NCBI RefSeq assembly: GCF_012222825.1
Contig: NZ_CP038017.1
Location: 1,488,001-1,552,000, forward strand
Direction of reading: 5' to 3'
Length of the DNA stretch: 64,000 nt
Source of the DNA: Allofrancisella frigidaquae
GTDB lineage: Bacteria; Pseudomonadota; Gammaproteobacteria; Francisellales; Francisellaceae
This document shows positions 1 through 9,115 of this stretch, one piece after another. The notes beneath the pieces are model-generated. The model saw only the letters and a program-made list of their open reading frames with translations, did not search any database and was not told the origin of the DNA. How positions within the stretch are numbered: position 1 is the stretch's first letter; each line of letters starts with the position of its first letter. The translations under genes were made by a program, and so were the position numbers.

Positions 1-426
<426 letters not shown>

Positions 427-449
427 TTAAATTAAAGTTAAAACACAAA

Positions 450-824
450 CTAAGATTTAGGACGCTTTGTACCATACTTAGAACGGCCATGCTTACGATT
501 ATTAACACCTGAAGTGTCTAAAGCACCCCTAACAATATGGTAACGAACACCTGGCAAGTCTTTAACCCTACCACCTCTGATTAGCACTACACTGTGCTCC
601 TGTAGGTTGTGACCTTCACCACCAATGTAACTTGTTACCTCAAAACCACTCGTTAATCTCACACGAGCAACTTTTCTAAGTGCTGAGTTAGGCTTCTTAG
701 GAGTTGTAGTATAAACCCTTGTACACACACCCCTTCTTTGAGGACAAGCCTTCAACGCAGGAACCTTAGACTTAACAACCGATCTCTTGCGAGGGTTGTT
801 CACCAACTGATTTATAGTTGCCAT
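450..824 (-). CDS. rpsL: 30S ribosomal protein S12
   Basis: Decoding-centre protein of the small subunit and the target of streptomycin-resistance changes. The 124-residue length is normal. The sequence has the expected N-terminus ([14 protein letters not shown]), the [20 protein letters not shown] block holding the streptomycin-relevant lysine (TPKKPNSA), and the [16 protein letters not shown] end. A GGAG motif precedes the ATG. It starts a short operon with rpsG on the minus strand. The 127 bp between it and pgsA upstream hold no gene and probably carry its promoter. Wild-type lysines are present at the classical positions as far as can be read. Confidence 0.98.
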   Translation of the reverse strand: MATINQLVNNPRKRSVVKSKVPALKACPQRRGVCTRVYTTTPKKPNSALRKVARVRLTSGFEVTSYIGGEGHNLQEHSVVLIRGGRVKDLPGVRYHIVRGALDTSGVNNRKHGRSKYGTKRPKS

Positions 825-951
825 TAGTTATTATTCTCCGTTTTTTTATTATCAGTTTTAAATTTTATGTAAATTCTTAATCCCACTTTTACACAAAAAT
901 GGCATTAGACGACAATAATAACAAAAAAACAAATAAAATAAAAGAAAAATC

Positions 952-1548
952 CTACTCTTTTGCAGTACCAAAAACTGACTTAAAAGCCAGATACAAATAG
1001 TTACACATAGAATAAATTGTCAGAATGACTGCTATGTATAACATTAAAAACCCCAAAAATATAAACCAAGTATTAAAACTTGCATAATCCACTTGATAGT
1101 CAAAATTTATAGCAGGCTTGATAAGGAATATAAATAATGCTGCCATTTGTGCCGTGGTTTTAACTTTGCCCCAGCATCCAACCTTAACGACGCTACGCTG
1201 ACCCAATTCCGCCATCCACTCACGTAAAGCTGAAACAACTATCTCTCTACATATCATTATAATAGCAGGAATAGTCGCCCACCAATAAGGGTACATCTCA
1301 ATAAATAAACATAATGCTGTAGCAACAATTAACTTATCTGCAACTGGATCAAGAAATGCTCCTAATTTACTAGTTTGCTGCCACCTACGTGCTAAATACC
1401 CATCCAACCAATCAGTAGCTGCTCCAAACAAAAACAAAGTTGCTGTAATACCATGATGGTGAGGAAATTCAAAGTAATAGCAAATTACTATAAAAGGTAT
1501 TAAAACTAAACGTCCAAAAGTTAAGATGTTAGGAATATTAAAAAACAT
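952..1548 (-). CDS. pgsA: CDP-diacylglycerol--glycerol-3-phosphate 3-phosphatidyltransferase
   Basis: Inner-membrane enzyme that makes phosphatidylglycerol phosphate from CDP-diacylglycerol and glycerol 3-phosphate, the committed step to phosphatidylglycerol and cardiolipin. The CDP-alcohol phosphotransferase signature D-G-x2-A-R-x8-G-x3-D-x3-D is visible as DGYLARRWQQTSKLGAFLDP followed by VADK. Several hydrophobic spans surround it. The 198-residue length is usual. It lies 2 bp after dut on the same strand, in a run with cdsA, which makes its lipid substrate, so co-transcription is likely. Confidence 0.95.
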   Translation of the reverse strand: MFFNIPNILTFGRLVLIPFIVICYYFEFPHHHGITATLFLFGAATDWLDGYLARRWQQTSKLGAFLDPVADKLIVATALCLFIEMYPYWWATIPAIIMICREIVVSALREWMAELGQRSVVKVGCWGKVKTTAQMAALFIFLIKPAINFDYQVDYASFNTWFIFLGFLMLYIAVILTIYSMCNYLYLAFKSVFGTAKE

Positions 1549-1550
1549 AT

Positions 1551-1997
1551 CTACACTCCCGTATGACCAAAGCCACCATCTGCCCTACTTGTCACATTAG
1601 AAAACTCTTCAACTAGTTCAAATCTTGCCTGCACAACTGGCACGATAACAAGCTGAGCAAACCTCATTAGGGGCTCAATCTCTATAGTTTCTTGGGACCT
1701 ATTAAAACAAGAAACCTTTAGCTCACCCTGATAATCGGAATCTATAAGTCCCGTCCCATTACCCAAAACCAACCCCTTTTTATGACCCAATCCAGATCTA
1801 GGAAGGATCAAGGCTGCATAGCCAGGGTTTGCTATATTTATCGCCACACCCGTACCTATAAGCTTGCATTCGCCCGGCTTTAGAAAAACCTTTTCTTTAA
1901 TACAAGCACTTAAATCAACTGCTGCTGAACCTTCCGTTCCATACGCCGGCGCCTCTTTTATATTTTCTTTATCCAAAATTTTAATCTGTATTTTCAT
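1551..1997 (-). CDS. dut: dUTP diphosphatase (dUTPase)
   Basis: Hydrolyses dUTP to dUMP and pyrophosphate, keeping uracil out of DNA and feeding thymidylate synthesis. The trimeric dUTPase motifs are in order: AAVDLSA near the N-terminus, [34 protein letters not shown], and the glycine-rich C-terminal motif [11 protein letters not shown]. The 148 residues are normal for the family. It sits between cdsA and pgsA with gaps of 12 and 2 bp, so it is almost certainly in the same transcript. Confidence 0.96.
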   Translation of the reverse strand: MKIQIKILDKENIKEAPAYGTEGSAAVDLSACIKEKVFLKPGECKLIGTGVAINIANPGYAALILPRSGLGHKKGLVLGNGTGLIDSDYQGELKVSCFNRSQETIEIEPLMRFAQLVIVPVVQARFELVEEFSNVTSRADGGFGHTGV

Positions 1998-2009
1998 AAC
2001 AAAAGCACC

Positions 2010-2804
2010 TTATATAACAAAAACTCCAACCAAATAACCCAGCAATACAAATAATGGCAGCGCTGGCATATAACCATCTAATCTATCAAGTATCCCACCG
2101 TGTCCCGGTAAAATATTGCCACTATCTTTTACACCAGCAATACGCTTCATCATACTTTCAAAGACATCGCCTATGACAGATACTGCAGCAACAACAGCTA
2201 AAACCACAACCATAAATAAATACTGCACAACGCTCAAATCCATAAAGAACAAAAATACTACCGCAACAACGATTGCACCTATAAGCCCACCCAATAAACC
2301 TTCTATTGTTTTATTTGGACTTAAGCGTGGTAACATCTTTTTCTTACCAATAGCTTTACCAGTAAAATAAGCCACACTATCAGCCGCAGCAATTACCAGT
2401 ATAAACATAAATATCCAAGCCACACCATTACTATGCAACACGTACAAACTTGCACAAAAAGGAGAAACAACAAAAAGTCCCATAAAAAGCATCTGGTTAG
2501 TAGTTAGAGTATCTATTTTTTGTCTTTCATACTGATTTAACTTAAATATTGCATATAGCCAAAACAATGGAAATAAAAATTGCAAATATACAAAGAAACT
2601 AGAAACCAAAAACGTTGTCGCAGAAAACACTATTAAATTTCTCACCATATCATCTTCTGGGGTTTTTGCAAGCTTCAGCCATTCATAGGCTGCCAGTATA
2701 GACACCAAAAAAACTCCCACACCAAATAAATAATCCGATGCGCAAAGTAAAAAACCAAACACAATCGTAACTAATACTATACCTGTTAATATTCTCTCTT
2801 TCAT
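2010..2804 (-). CDS. cdsA: Phosphatidate cytidylyltransferase
   Basis: Integral membrane enzyme that converts phosphatidic acid and CTP to CDP-diacylglycerol, the precursor of all phospholipids. The 264-residue protein is rich in transmembrane segments and ends with the family signature: SVIGDVFESMMKRIAGVKDS, then LPGHGGILDRLDG. It starts 26 bp after the uppS stop. With uppS it forms the usual frr-uppS-cdsA arrangement. Confidence 0.95.
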   Translation of the reverse strand: MKERILTGIVLVTIVFGFLLCASDYLFGVGVFLVSILAAYEWLKLAKTPEDDMVRNLIVFSATTFLVSSFFVYLQFLFPLFWLYAIFKLNQYERQKIDTLTTNQMLFMGLFVVSPFCASLYVLHSNGVAWIFMFILVIAAADSVAYFTGKAIGKKKMLPRLSPNKTIEGLLGGLIGAIVVAVVFLFFMDLSVVQYLFMVVVLAVVAAVSVIGDVFESMMKRIAGVKDSGNILPGHGGILDRLDGYMPALPLFVLLGYLVGVFVI

Positions 2805-2830
2805 ACTATCCTCTTATCTATAAAAAAACC

Positions 2831-3553
2831 TTAAATATGCTCTAAACTCTTGCCAAATCTTCGCTGACGGGAATGAAAATAATCTACCGCTTGTTGCATT
2901 TCCTTTTTGGAAAAATCTGGCCACATCACATCCGTAAAATACATTTCAGCATATGCTAATTGCCACAACATAAAATCACTAAGCCTAACCTCTCCACTGG
3001 TGCGAATAAGCAAATCTATAGGCAGCGTTCCACCAATTAAGTATTTTTCAAAAGAATTGCTATCTAGATCATCTGGAGATAAACCACTTAAAACCACATC
3101 TTTAGCAAAAGCTTTTGCTGCATTTACAATATCCCAACTGCCTGAGTAATCAATAGCTATCCTAAGTTCTAGACCTGTATTGCCTTTGGTTAGATCCTCA
3201 CTTTGAACTATCTTTTCCAGCAATTTTTTAGACAATCTTGATCTATCACCAACTACTTTAAGGACAATGTTATTTTTATCAAGCTTTGGAGCTTTATCTT
3301 TCAGTGTTTTATAAAAAAGATCCATCAAATCCGAAACCTCTTGAGGCGGTCTAGACCAATTATCGCGACCAAAAGCAAATAAGGTAAGCACTTGTATAGA
3401 ATTCTCAACACAATACTCTATCACAGCATCAACACTTGCTATTGAACTCTTATGACCAAAAACCCTTGGCTTAAGCTTTTTTCTTGCCCACCTACCATTA
3501 CCGTCCATAATTATGGCAACATGTTTTAGAGCGCTATTCTCAGCCAAAGTCAT
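2831..3553 (-). CDS. uppS: Undecaprenyl diphosphate synthase
   Basis: Cis-prenyltransferase that elongates farnesyl diphosphate with isopentenyl units to the C55 carrier lipid for peptidoglycan and O-antigen. Signature motifs are clear: HVAIIMDGNGRWARKK (catalytic Asp in MDGNGRWA), FGRDNWSRP, and the C-terminal LLIRTSGEVRLSDFMLWQ. The 240-residue length is normal. The usual xWQLAYAEMYF segment follows. It is placed between frr and cdsA on the minus strand, 84 bp after frr. Confidence 0.96.
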   Translation of the reverse strand: MTLAENSALKHVAIIMDGNGRWARKKLKPRVFGHKSSIASVDAVIEYCVENSIQVLTLFAFGRDNWSRPPQEVSDLMDLFYKTLKDKAPKLDKNNIVLKVVGDRSRLSKKLLEKIVQSEDLTKGNTGLELRIAIDYSGSWDIVNAAKAFAKDVVLSGLSPDDLDSNSFEKYLIGGTLPIDLLIRTSGEVRLSDFMLWQLAYAEMYFTDVMWPDFSKKEMQQAVDYFHSRQRRFGKSLEHI

Positions 3554-3637
3554 AAATATATTTTGTTAACATGATGTATTGACTAAATAATAAGAAAGAA
3601 CAGTTGCAAATACAAGCTTTATTCAGGAATTAAGAAT

Positions 3638-4195
3638 TTAAACAGACATTAAGTCTTGTTCTTTTTTAGCTGCCATAGCGTCAGCTTGAGCTACCATTTT
3701 ATCAGTAAGCTTCTGGATACTATCTTCTGCTCTTTTAGCTTCATCTTCTGTAATTTGCTTTTCTTTAAGCAGCTCTTTGATATCGCCGTTAGCGTCACGA
3801 CGAATATTTCTAATAGAAATTCTGCCGTTTTCTGTCTCTGATTTAACAAGCTTAACAAGCTCTTTTCTTCTCTCCTCATTTAAAGCTGGCATTGGAATTC
3901 TAAGACTATCACCTAAATTAGCTGGGTTAAGCCCAAGATCAGAAGTCAAAATAGCTTTTTCAATTTTAGAAGCCAATCCTTTTTCCCAAGGTGCAATCCC
4001 CAACGTTCTGGCATCTAAAACAGTTATATTAGCAGCCTGTGAAATTGGTGTTTCAACACCATAGTAATCTATAGTGATATGAGCCAAAATGTCAGGATGT
4101 GCTCTTCCTGTTCTAATTTTTGCTAAATCATCCGCTAAAACATCTAGTGATTTAGTCATTCTAGCTTCTGCATCCCTTATAACGTCATTTATCAT
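3638..4195 (-). CDS. frr: Ribosome recycling factor
   Basis: Splits post-termination ribosomes together with EF-G. The 185-residue length is exactly typical. The sequence carries the RRF marks [12 protein letters not shown] near the N-terminus, [14 protein letters not shown], and the long helical region [20 protein letters not shown] followed by IRNIRRDAN. It is 10 bp downstream of pyrH in the rpsB-tsf-pyrH-frr translation operon. Confidence 0.97.
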   Translation of the reverse strand: MINDVIRDAEARMTKSLDVLADDLAKIRTGRAHPDILAHITIDYYGVETPISQAANITVLDARTLGIAPWEKGLASKIEKAILTSDLGLNPANLGDSLRIPMPALNEERRKELVKLVKSETENGRISIRNIRRDANGDIKELLKEKQITEDEAKRAEDSIQKLTDKMVAQADAMAAKKEQDLMSV

Positions 4196-4205
4196 AAAAT
4201 TTTCC

Positions 4206-4955
4206 TTAATTTAAAGTTACCCAAGTACCATACTTAGAATCAGTTACAGCATCAAGTAAAGCATATGGCTGACCTAAGTCAAATACGTAAATAGGTATAT
4301 TAAAATCTCTACACTGAGTAAAAGCTCCTAAATCCATTACACACAACTCCTCACGCACAACCTCTTCAAAGCTAACTCTCTCAAAACGTTTAGCATTTGG
4401 ATGCTTATTCGGGTCTTTATCATAAATACCATCAACTGTAGTGGCCTTAAGTAATGCATCTGCATTTATCTCAATAGCCCTAAGGCTAGCTGAACTATCT
4501 GTAGTAACAAAAGGGTTACCAGTTCCACCAGCAAATATAACTATCTTACCAGCATCTAATGCTTGATTATACTCATGTGCACTAGCAACCTTAAGTAGCC
4601 CATCAACACCTCTTGCAGAGAAAACATCAACTTCTAAACCCTCTGACATAAGCATATCACGTAATGCCAAAGCATTTATCATAGTTGCTATCATACCCAT
4701 AGAATCAGCTGTAGTTCTTCTAATTTTATCGCCAAAGTTAGCTCTACCACCACGTAAGATATTACCCCCTCCGACAACTATAGCTAACCCAACGCCTAGC
4801 TGGATAAGAATTTTAATCTGATTTAAAATAGGCTGTGCAGCTTCAACGCTTATACCAAAACCATGATCTGTAGATAAAGACTCTCCACTAAGTTTGAGCA
4901 AAATGCGCTTAAACTTCGGAGTTATTTTAGAATATTCTGACGAATCGCTAGACAT
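4206..4955 (-). CDS. pyrH: UMP kinase
   Basis: Hexameric bacterial UMP kinase (amino acid kinase fold) that phosphorylates UMP to UDP. Visible motifs are [52 protein letters not shown] and the uridine-binding region [15 protein letters not shown]. The 249-residue length is slightly above the E. coli enzyme because of about 13 extra N-terminal residues ([13 protein letters not shown]). A later start is not obvious, so the first ATG is kept. It lies 5 bp from tsf. Confidence 0.96.
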   Translation of the reverse strand: MSSDSSEYSKITPKFKRILLKLSGESLSTDHGFGISVEAAQPILNQIKILIQLGVGLAIVVGGGNILRGGRANFGDKIRRTTADSMGMIATMINALALRDMLMSEGLEVDVFSARGVDGLLKVASAHEYNQALDAGKIVIFAGGTGNPFVTTDSSASLRAIEINADALLKATTVDGIYDKDPNKHPNAKRFERVSFEEVVREELCVMDLGAFTQCRDFNIPIYVFDLGQPYALLDAVTDSKYGTWVTLN

Positions 4956-4960
4956 AAAAA

Positions 4961-5833
4961 TTAACCTTTGATTTGGTTCATTACCTCTGTTGCGAAATCT
5001 TCTTCTTTTTTCTCGATACCTTCGCCAACGTCTAAACGGATAAAGCCAAGCACTCTTGCACCCTTATCTTTAACTAGTTTTTCAACCTTGATACTAGGAT
5101 CCTTCACGAAAGCTTGACCTAAAAGAGCAACCTCATCTAAGAATTTACGAATTCTTCCTTCAATCATTTTTTCAATGATCTCCATAGGCTTACCACTTTC
5201 TTTTGCTTGAGCCGTGAAAATTTCTTTTTCTTTAGCCACAACATCAGCAGGAACTTCATCACCTGAAACAACCATAGGGTTTACAGCAGCAACATGCATA
5301 GCTATATCTTTAGCAAGCTCTTCATCACCACCTTCTAGAGCAACTACAACACCTATTTTACCACTATGAACATATGATCCTAATGTAGGAGCCTCTATAG
5401 TTTTTACTCTACGAACTTGAATATTTTCACCAATTTTTGCAATTAGTGATTTTCTTGCTTCTTCTACTGTTTCTTTATGCACGGAAAGCTTAGCAGTTAA
5501 AACTTCTTCTATATTCTGCGCGTTTGCAGTATGAGCAGCCTTAACAGCTTCTTTAGCAAAAGTTTTAAAACTTTCATCTCTAGCAACAAAGTCTGTTTCT
5601 GAATTAATCTCAAGTAGTATTGCTTTACCATCAGCAGCATAAGCTTCTATAACACCTTCAGCAGCAATACGAGACGCCTTCTTATCAGCTTTTGCCTGAC
5701 CAGAAATTCTCATTTCTTCAGCAGCTTTTTCAATATCCCCATTTGTAGCAACAAGAGCTTTCTTACACTCCATCATGCCTGCACCTGTTCTTTCTCTAAG
5801 TTCCTTTACTAATTTAGCAGAAATATTTGACAT
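4961..5833 (-). CDS. tsf: Elongation factor Ts
   Basis: Guanine-nucleotide exchange factor for EF-Tu. The N-terminal UBA-like region [20 protein letters not shown] is diagnostic. The core region contains the [16 protein letters not shown] block, which contacts EF-Tu. The 290-residue length is normal. It follows rpsB by 14 bp, the near-universal rpsB-tsf operon. Confidence 0.97.
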   Translation of the reverse strand: MSNISAKLVKELRERTGAGMMECKKALVATNGDIEKAAEEMRISGQAKADKKASRIAAEGVIEAYAADGKAILLEINSETDFVARDESFKTFAKEAVKAAHTANAQNIEEVLTAKLSVHKETVEEARKSLIAKIGENIQVRRVKTIEAPTLGSYVHSGKIGVVVALEGGDEELAKDIAMHVAAVNPMVVSGDEVPADVVAKEKEIFTAQAKESGKPMEIIEKMIEGRIRKFLDEVALLGQAFVKDPSIKVEKLVKDKGARVLGFIRLDVGEGIEKKEEDFATEVMNQIKG

Positions 5834-5847
5834 TGCTTTAGCTCCTA

Positions 5848-6576
5848 TCAGTCTTCTTTTGCTTCTGTAGTTTCTTCAGTCTTTGCTGCTATAGCTCTAT
5901 CTAAACCTTGAGCGTCGATAATAGCATCGGCAAACTTACTCATATAAAAAGATATTGATTTAACCGCATCATCATTACCTGGAATAATGTAGTCAATACC
6001 TTCTGGATTAGAGTTTGTATCTACTACAGCTACAACTTTGATACCTAACTTTTTAGCTTCTTGGATAGCAATGTGCTCCTTATTACTATCGATAACCACG
6101 ATAGCATCAGGAATACCACCCATTTCTTTGATACCACCAAGGACTTTCTCTAACTTTTCGATAGTTCTTAAGTTCTGTAACATTTCTTTTTTAGTTAAAG
6201 ATTCTAAAGTACCATCTTCTCTCATTTTTTCTAACTGAGCTAACCTTTTGATAGATTGTCTAACAGTTTTATAGTTAGTAAGCATCCCGCCTAACCATCT
6301 GTGACTTACATATGGCATACCACATCTTTTAGCTTCAGCTTCAACTATTGATTGCGCTTGTCTTTTAGTACCAACAAAAAGTACTTTACCGCCATTAGCT
6401 ACTGTTTTACCAATAAAATTTACAGCATCTTGAAAAAGTGGAACTGTTTTTTCTAAGTTGATAATATGAACCCCATGATTAATACCGAAAATATATTCGT
6501 TCATTTGCGGGTTCCAGAAAGCTTTTTTGTGTCCAAAATGCACACCAGCTGATAACATATCTTTCATTAATGACAT
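5848..6576 (-). CDS. rpsB: 30S ribosomal protein S2
   Basis: Late-assembling small-subunit protein. The chosen start is the ATG at 6576-6574 ([18 protein letters not shown]), because AGAGGAA lies just upstream of it. An upstream in-frame ATG at 6609 would add [11 protein letters not shown], and those codons overlap the apparent ribosome-binding site. Conserved blocks include [45 protein letters not shown] and [20 protein letters not shown]. The resulting 242-residue length is typical. It is the first gene of the minus-strand translation/lipid run, with a promoter candidate at 6722-6751. Confidence 0.95.
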   Translation of the reverse strand: MSLMKDMLSAGVHFGHKKAFWNPQMNEYIFGINHGVHIINLEKTVPLFQDAVNFIGKTVANGGKVLFVGTKRQAQSIVEAEAKRCGMPYVSHRWLGGMLTNYKTVRQSIKRLAQLEKMREDGTLESLTKKEMLQNLRTIEKLEKVLGGIKEMGGIPDAIVVIDSNKEHIAIQEAKKLGIKVVAVVDTNSNPEGIDYIIPGNDDAVKSISFYMSKFADAIIDAQGLDRAIAAKTEETTEAKED

Positions 6577-6721
6577 TTGTTTTTCCTCTTTTGGGTTATT
6601 ATCTAGCATCTAAACTATTTCAAATATCCTAAGACACCCCTTGAAATAGACTATAATTTAACAGATGCTTGATTTATTAAATTAAATACATACCTGCTTA
6701 AAAATACATTCAAGCTCGCCT

Positions 6722-6751
6722 ATCATATCACAACTTAACTAAAAATTACAA
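6722..6751 (-). promoter_or_regulatory. Candidate sigma-70 promoter for rpsB-tsf
   Basis: Read on the minus strand, TTGTAA (6751-6746) is followed after 18 bases by TATGAT (6727-6722), about 145 bp before the rpsB start. This is a reasonable -35/-10 pair in the only gap upstream of the operon. It is based on sequence alone, and in AT-rich DNA such matches also arise by chance. Confidence 0.4.
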
Positions 6752-6826
6752 AGCTATTTGGCTATTTAATTATTGTGTAAAATGCTACAATACCAAACAT
6801 ATTTTTAAAAAAACCTGAGATCCAAA

Positions 6827-7327
6827 ATGATTTCTCTAATTGTTGCTTACGATAAAAACTTTGGAATCGGTAAAAAAAACTCTTTGGCTTGGAAGCTTTC
6901 TGAAGATTTAAAGAATTTTAAAAAAATAACCGAGAATAACTATATTGTAATGGGAAGAAAAACTTTTGAGTCTATCGGGAGACCCCTACCAAATCGTAAG
7001 AATATAATTTTAACTAGAGATAAAAACTACAAGCAAGATAACTGCTTAATTATTCATAGCGTAGAAGAAATAATCAATTTCTCACAAGCTAAACCTCATT
7101 ATGAAATATTTATAATTGGTGGTGCTCAAATATATAAAGAATTTATAAATCTAGCTAATAGATTGTATATCACTGAAGTTGATACACAGATTAAAGATCT
7201 TGATGCATTTTTCCCCAAGTGGGATGAATCAAAATATAAACGCATAGGTCAAAAACAATACCTGAAAGATGATAAAAATGAGTTTGATTTTACATTTAAT
7301 GTGTTTGAAAAAAATATAGCTGATTAA
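6827..7327 (+). CDS. folA: Dihydrofolate reductase
   Basis: Reduces dihydrofolate to tetrahydrofolate with NADPH; the trimethoprim target. The sequence opens MISLIVAYDKNFGIGKKNSL and has the active-site pattern AWKLSEDLKNFK (acidic residue in SEDLKNFK), the NADPH-binding VMGRKTFESIGRPLPNRKNI and FIIGGAQIYKEF. The 166-residue length is normal. It is transcribed divergently from rpsB and appears to be a single-gene unit. Confidence 0.96.
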   Translation: MISLIVAYDKNFGIGKKNSLAWKLSEDLKNFKKITENNYIVMGRKTFESIGRPLPNRKNIILTRDKNYKQDNCLIIHSVEEIINFSQAKPHYEIFIIGGAQIYKEFINLANRLYITEVDTQIKDLDAFFPKWDESKYKRIGQKQYLKDDKNEFDFTFNVFEKNIAD

Positions 7328-7428
7328 AAAAACTCCTCCAGTATAAACCTAAAAAACACTATTTAATTATAAGCCTCTATTAGCTATACTCATTTTTACT
7401 TTTATTTTTATAAGAAAAACTATCTTAT

Positions 7429-8805
7429 ATGTATAACAAAGAATTTCAAACAACCGCTTATATCTCGTTAATATATAGTTTCAGAATGATAGGACTATTT
7501 ATAATATTCCCCATATTTAGCCTGTATATTGACGATCTACAATATGCTACCCCTTTTCTAATAGGCTTAGCACTGGGCATATATGGACTAACTCAAGCTA
7601 TGCTACAAATTGTTTTAAGCATACTATCTGACCGCTTTGGTCGCAAACCTATAATAATGTTTGGATTAATACTTTTAATTATAGGAAGTATCATATCAGC
7701 TTATTCAACCAGTATTTATGGAATTATAATAGGTAGAGCTATTCAAGGAGCTGGAGCAATTGGCAGCACACTTACAGCGCTAGTTGCTGATACGACTAAA
7801 GAAGAAAATCGTCTTAAAGCAATGTCTATGATTGGACTATCTATTGGATTTTCTTTTATAGTGGCGATGATGCTTAGCTCTATTTTAAATAGCATTATCG
7901 GATTATCAGGAATTTTTTGGCTAACTGCTATATTTGGTGTAGCTGGAATATTTATGCTAACCAAAATTCCAACTCCTAAAACTCCTAGTTTCCACCATGA
8001 AGCTAAGACAGTGTTTAGACTAATCAAAGATGTAATCATTCACCAAGAACTGTTACGCCTTAACTACGGTATATTTAGTTTACACGCCATCTTAACGGCT
8101 CTTTTTATAATAATTCCAACTATCTTAACAAATATTTTACAAATCCCAACCAACTACCAATGGATAATATACTTGCCTGTTTTAATAATATCATTTTTCA
8201 TGATGTTCCCATTTGTTATGATTGCTGAAGTTAAACGTAAAATGAGGAAGTATTTTATATTAGCAATAGCTCTACTGGCAATATGTTTAACAAGCCTAGT
8301 GTTTGGATATAGTCAAACTCTTGTAGTAAGTACTATACTTATCTTCTTTTTTGCAGCTTTTACTTTCTTAGAATCATGCTTACCATCATTAGTATCTAAA
8401 ATTGCCCCTGCTGGCAGTAAGGGCACTGCTATGGGGATTTTCTCCAGTTGTCAGTTTTTCGGTATTTTTATAGGAGGTACTTTAGGAGGAATTATTTTTC
8501 ATCACTTTGGAATCCTAGGAGTATTAGTACTTTGTATCCTATTAGCGCTTTCATGGTTAATAATTTCTCTAGTTATGGCTGAACCAACTTACTTAAACTC
8601 AAAAATTTATAAACTAAACTGCCATGTATCTGAAATCAAAGATCAATTAGAAAAATTTCTCCTTAAAGAAAAAGGTGTTTATGAGTCAATAGTTTGTCCA
8701 GATGAGGAAACAATTTACCTAAAAATAGATAAAAAAGAATTTAACGAGAGCTCATTTACTCATAAGTTACAAAGAGAATTTAATTGCCAACTCATTAATC
8801 CATAA
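7429..8805 (+). CDS. MFS transporter, YajR-like, with C-terminal cytoplasmic domain
   Basis: Twelve-helix major facilitator with the MFS motif A region DRFGRKPIIMFGLILLI after helix 2 and the GRAIQGAGAIGSTLTALVAD segment of helix 4. The length (458 residues) and a soluble tail of about 65 residues (LEKFLLKEKGVYESIVCPDE...) resemble E. coli YajR, whose tail is a ferredoxin-like YAM domain. The substrate cannot be told from sequence. It is plus-strand, about 100 bp after folA, and probably has its own promoter. The MFS call is firm; the YajR comparison is by architecture. Confidence 0.75.
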   Translation: MYNKEFQTTAYISLIYSFRMIGLFIIFPIFSLYIDDLQYATPFLIGLALGIYGLTQAMLQIVLSILSDRFGRKPIIMFGLILLIIGSIISAYSTSIYGIIIGRAIQGAGAIGSTLTALVADTTKEENRLKAMSMIGLSIGFSFIVAMMLSSILNSIIGLSGIFWLTAIFGVAGIFMLTKIPTPKTPSFHHEAKTVFRLIKDVIIHQELLRLNYGIFSLHAILTALFIIIPTILTNILQIPTNYQWIIYLPVLIISFFMMFPFVMIAEVKRKMRKYFILAIALLAICLTSLVFGYSQTLVVSTILIFFFAAFTFLESCLPSLVSKIAPAGSKGTAMGIFSSCQFFGIFIGGTLGGIIFHHFGILGVLVLCILLALSWLIISLVMAEPTYLNSKIYKLNCHVSEIKDQLEKFLLKEKGVYESIVCPDEETIYLKIDKKEFNESSFTHKLQREFNCQLINP

Positions 8806-8849
8806 CCACAAAATACTGTGCTCATAAAGCTTATTTTCTTAAATTAAAC

Positions 8850-8866
8850 TATACCAATTTGGTATA
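8850..8866. promoter_or_regulatory. 17-bp perfect palindrome upstream of cydABX
   Basis: The sequence tataccaa-t-ttggtata is perfectly self-complementary around a central base. It lies 45 bp after the YajR-like gene and 265 bp before cydA. Perfect dyads of this size are typical of repressor operators, although it could also be part of a weak terminator region. A further short inverted repeat, actcaaa (8866-8872) / tttgagt (8890-8896), follows it. Confidence 0.35.
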
Positions 8867-8909
8867 CTCAAACCATTGAAAATAAAGGCTTTGAGTGAAA
8901 TTTATTTTT

Positions 8910-8937
8910 TTGATTTTGTTAACTATTGTGTTACAAT
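8910..8937 (+). promoter_or_regulatory. Candidate cydABX promoter
   Basis: TTGATT (8910-8915) and TACAAT (8932-8937) are separated by 16 bases. A transcript would begin near 8944, directly before the inverted-repeat leader at 8946-9015, leaving a leader of about 170 nt ahead of cydA. This is inferred from sequence only. Confidence 0.4.
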
Positions 8938-8945
8938 TTGAGCGT

Positions 8946-9015
8946 ACTTTTTTAACCTAAGCTAGGGTGAGGTTGGTAACCACATGCAAGCTTAGGTTTT
9001 TAGGTTAGAAAAAGT
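8946..9015 (+). promoter_or_regulatory. Structured RNA leader of cydABX
   Basis: A perfect 10-bp inverted repeat pairs aacctaagct (8954-8963) with agcttaggtt (8989-8998). Its loop holds a small hairpin, ggtt-ggt-aacc (8971-8981). The same left arm, extended 5' (8946-8959, acttttttaaccta), can instead pair with taggttagaaaaagt (9001-9015), leaving one bulged G. The two pairings compete for 8954-8959. The element sits between a candidate promoter and cydA, with about 100 nt to the cydA start. It does not match any riboswitch consensus I can recall, so function is unassigned; attenuation, protein binding or mRNA stabilisation are all possible. Confidence 0.5.
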
Positions 9016-9115
9016 GACTACAACCAAGCTAAGCCTATTTTTTCTTCCTCCAATTTTTAATAAAAAATCAATTTATTTGATTATTACTTCAATGAATGAC
9101 TAAGGAGAAAACAAT

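Noticed and set aside
855-885. Partial match to the IS256 left end (tgtaaattcttaat) upstream of rpsL
   Set aside because: Only about 14 bases match in a very AT-rich gap and the outer part of the terminal repeat is absent; chance is the simpler explanation.
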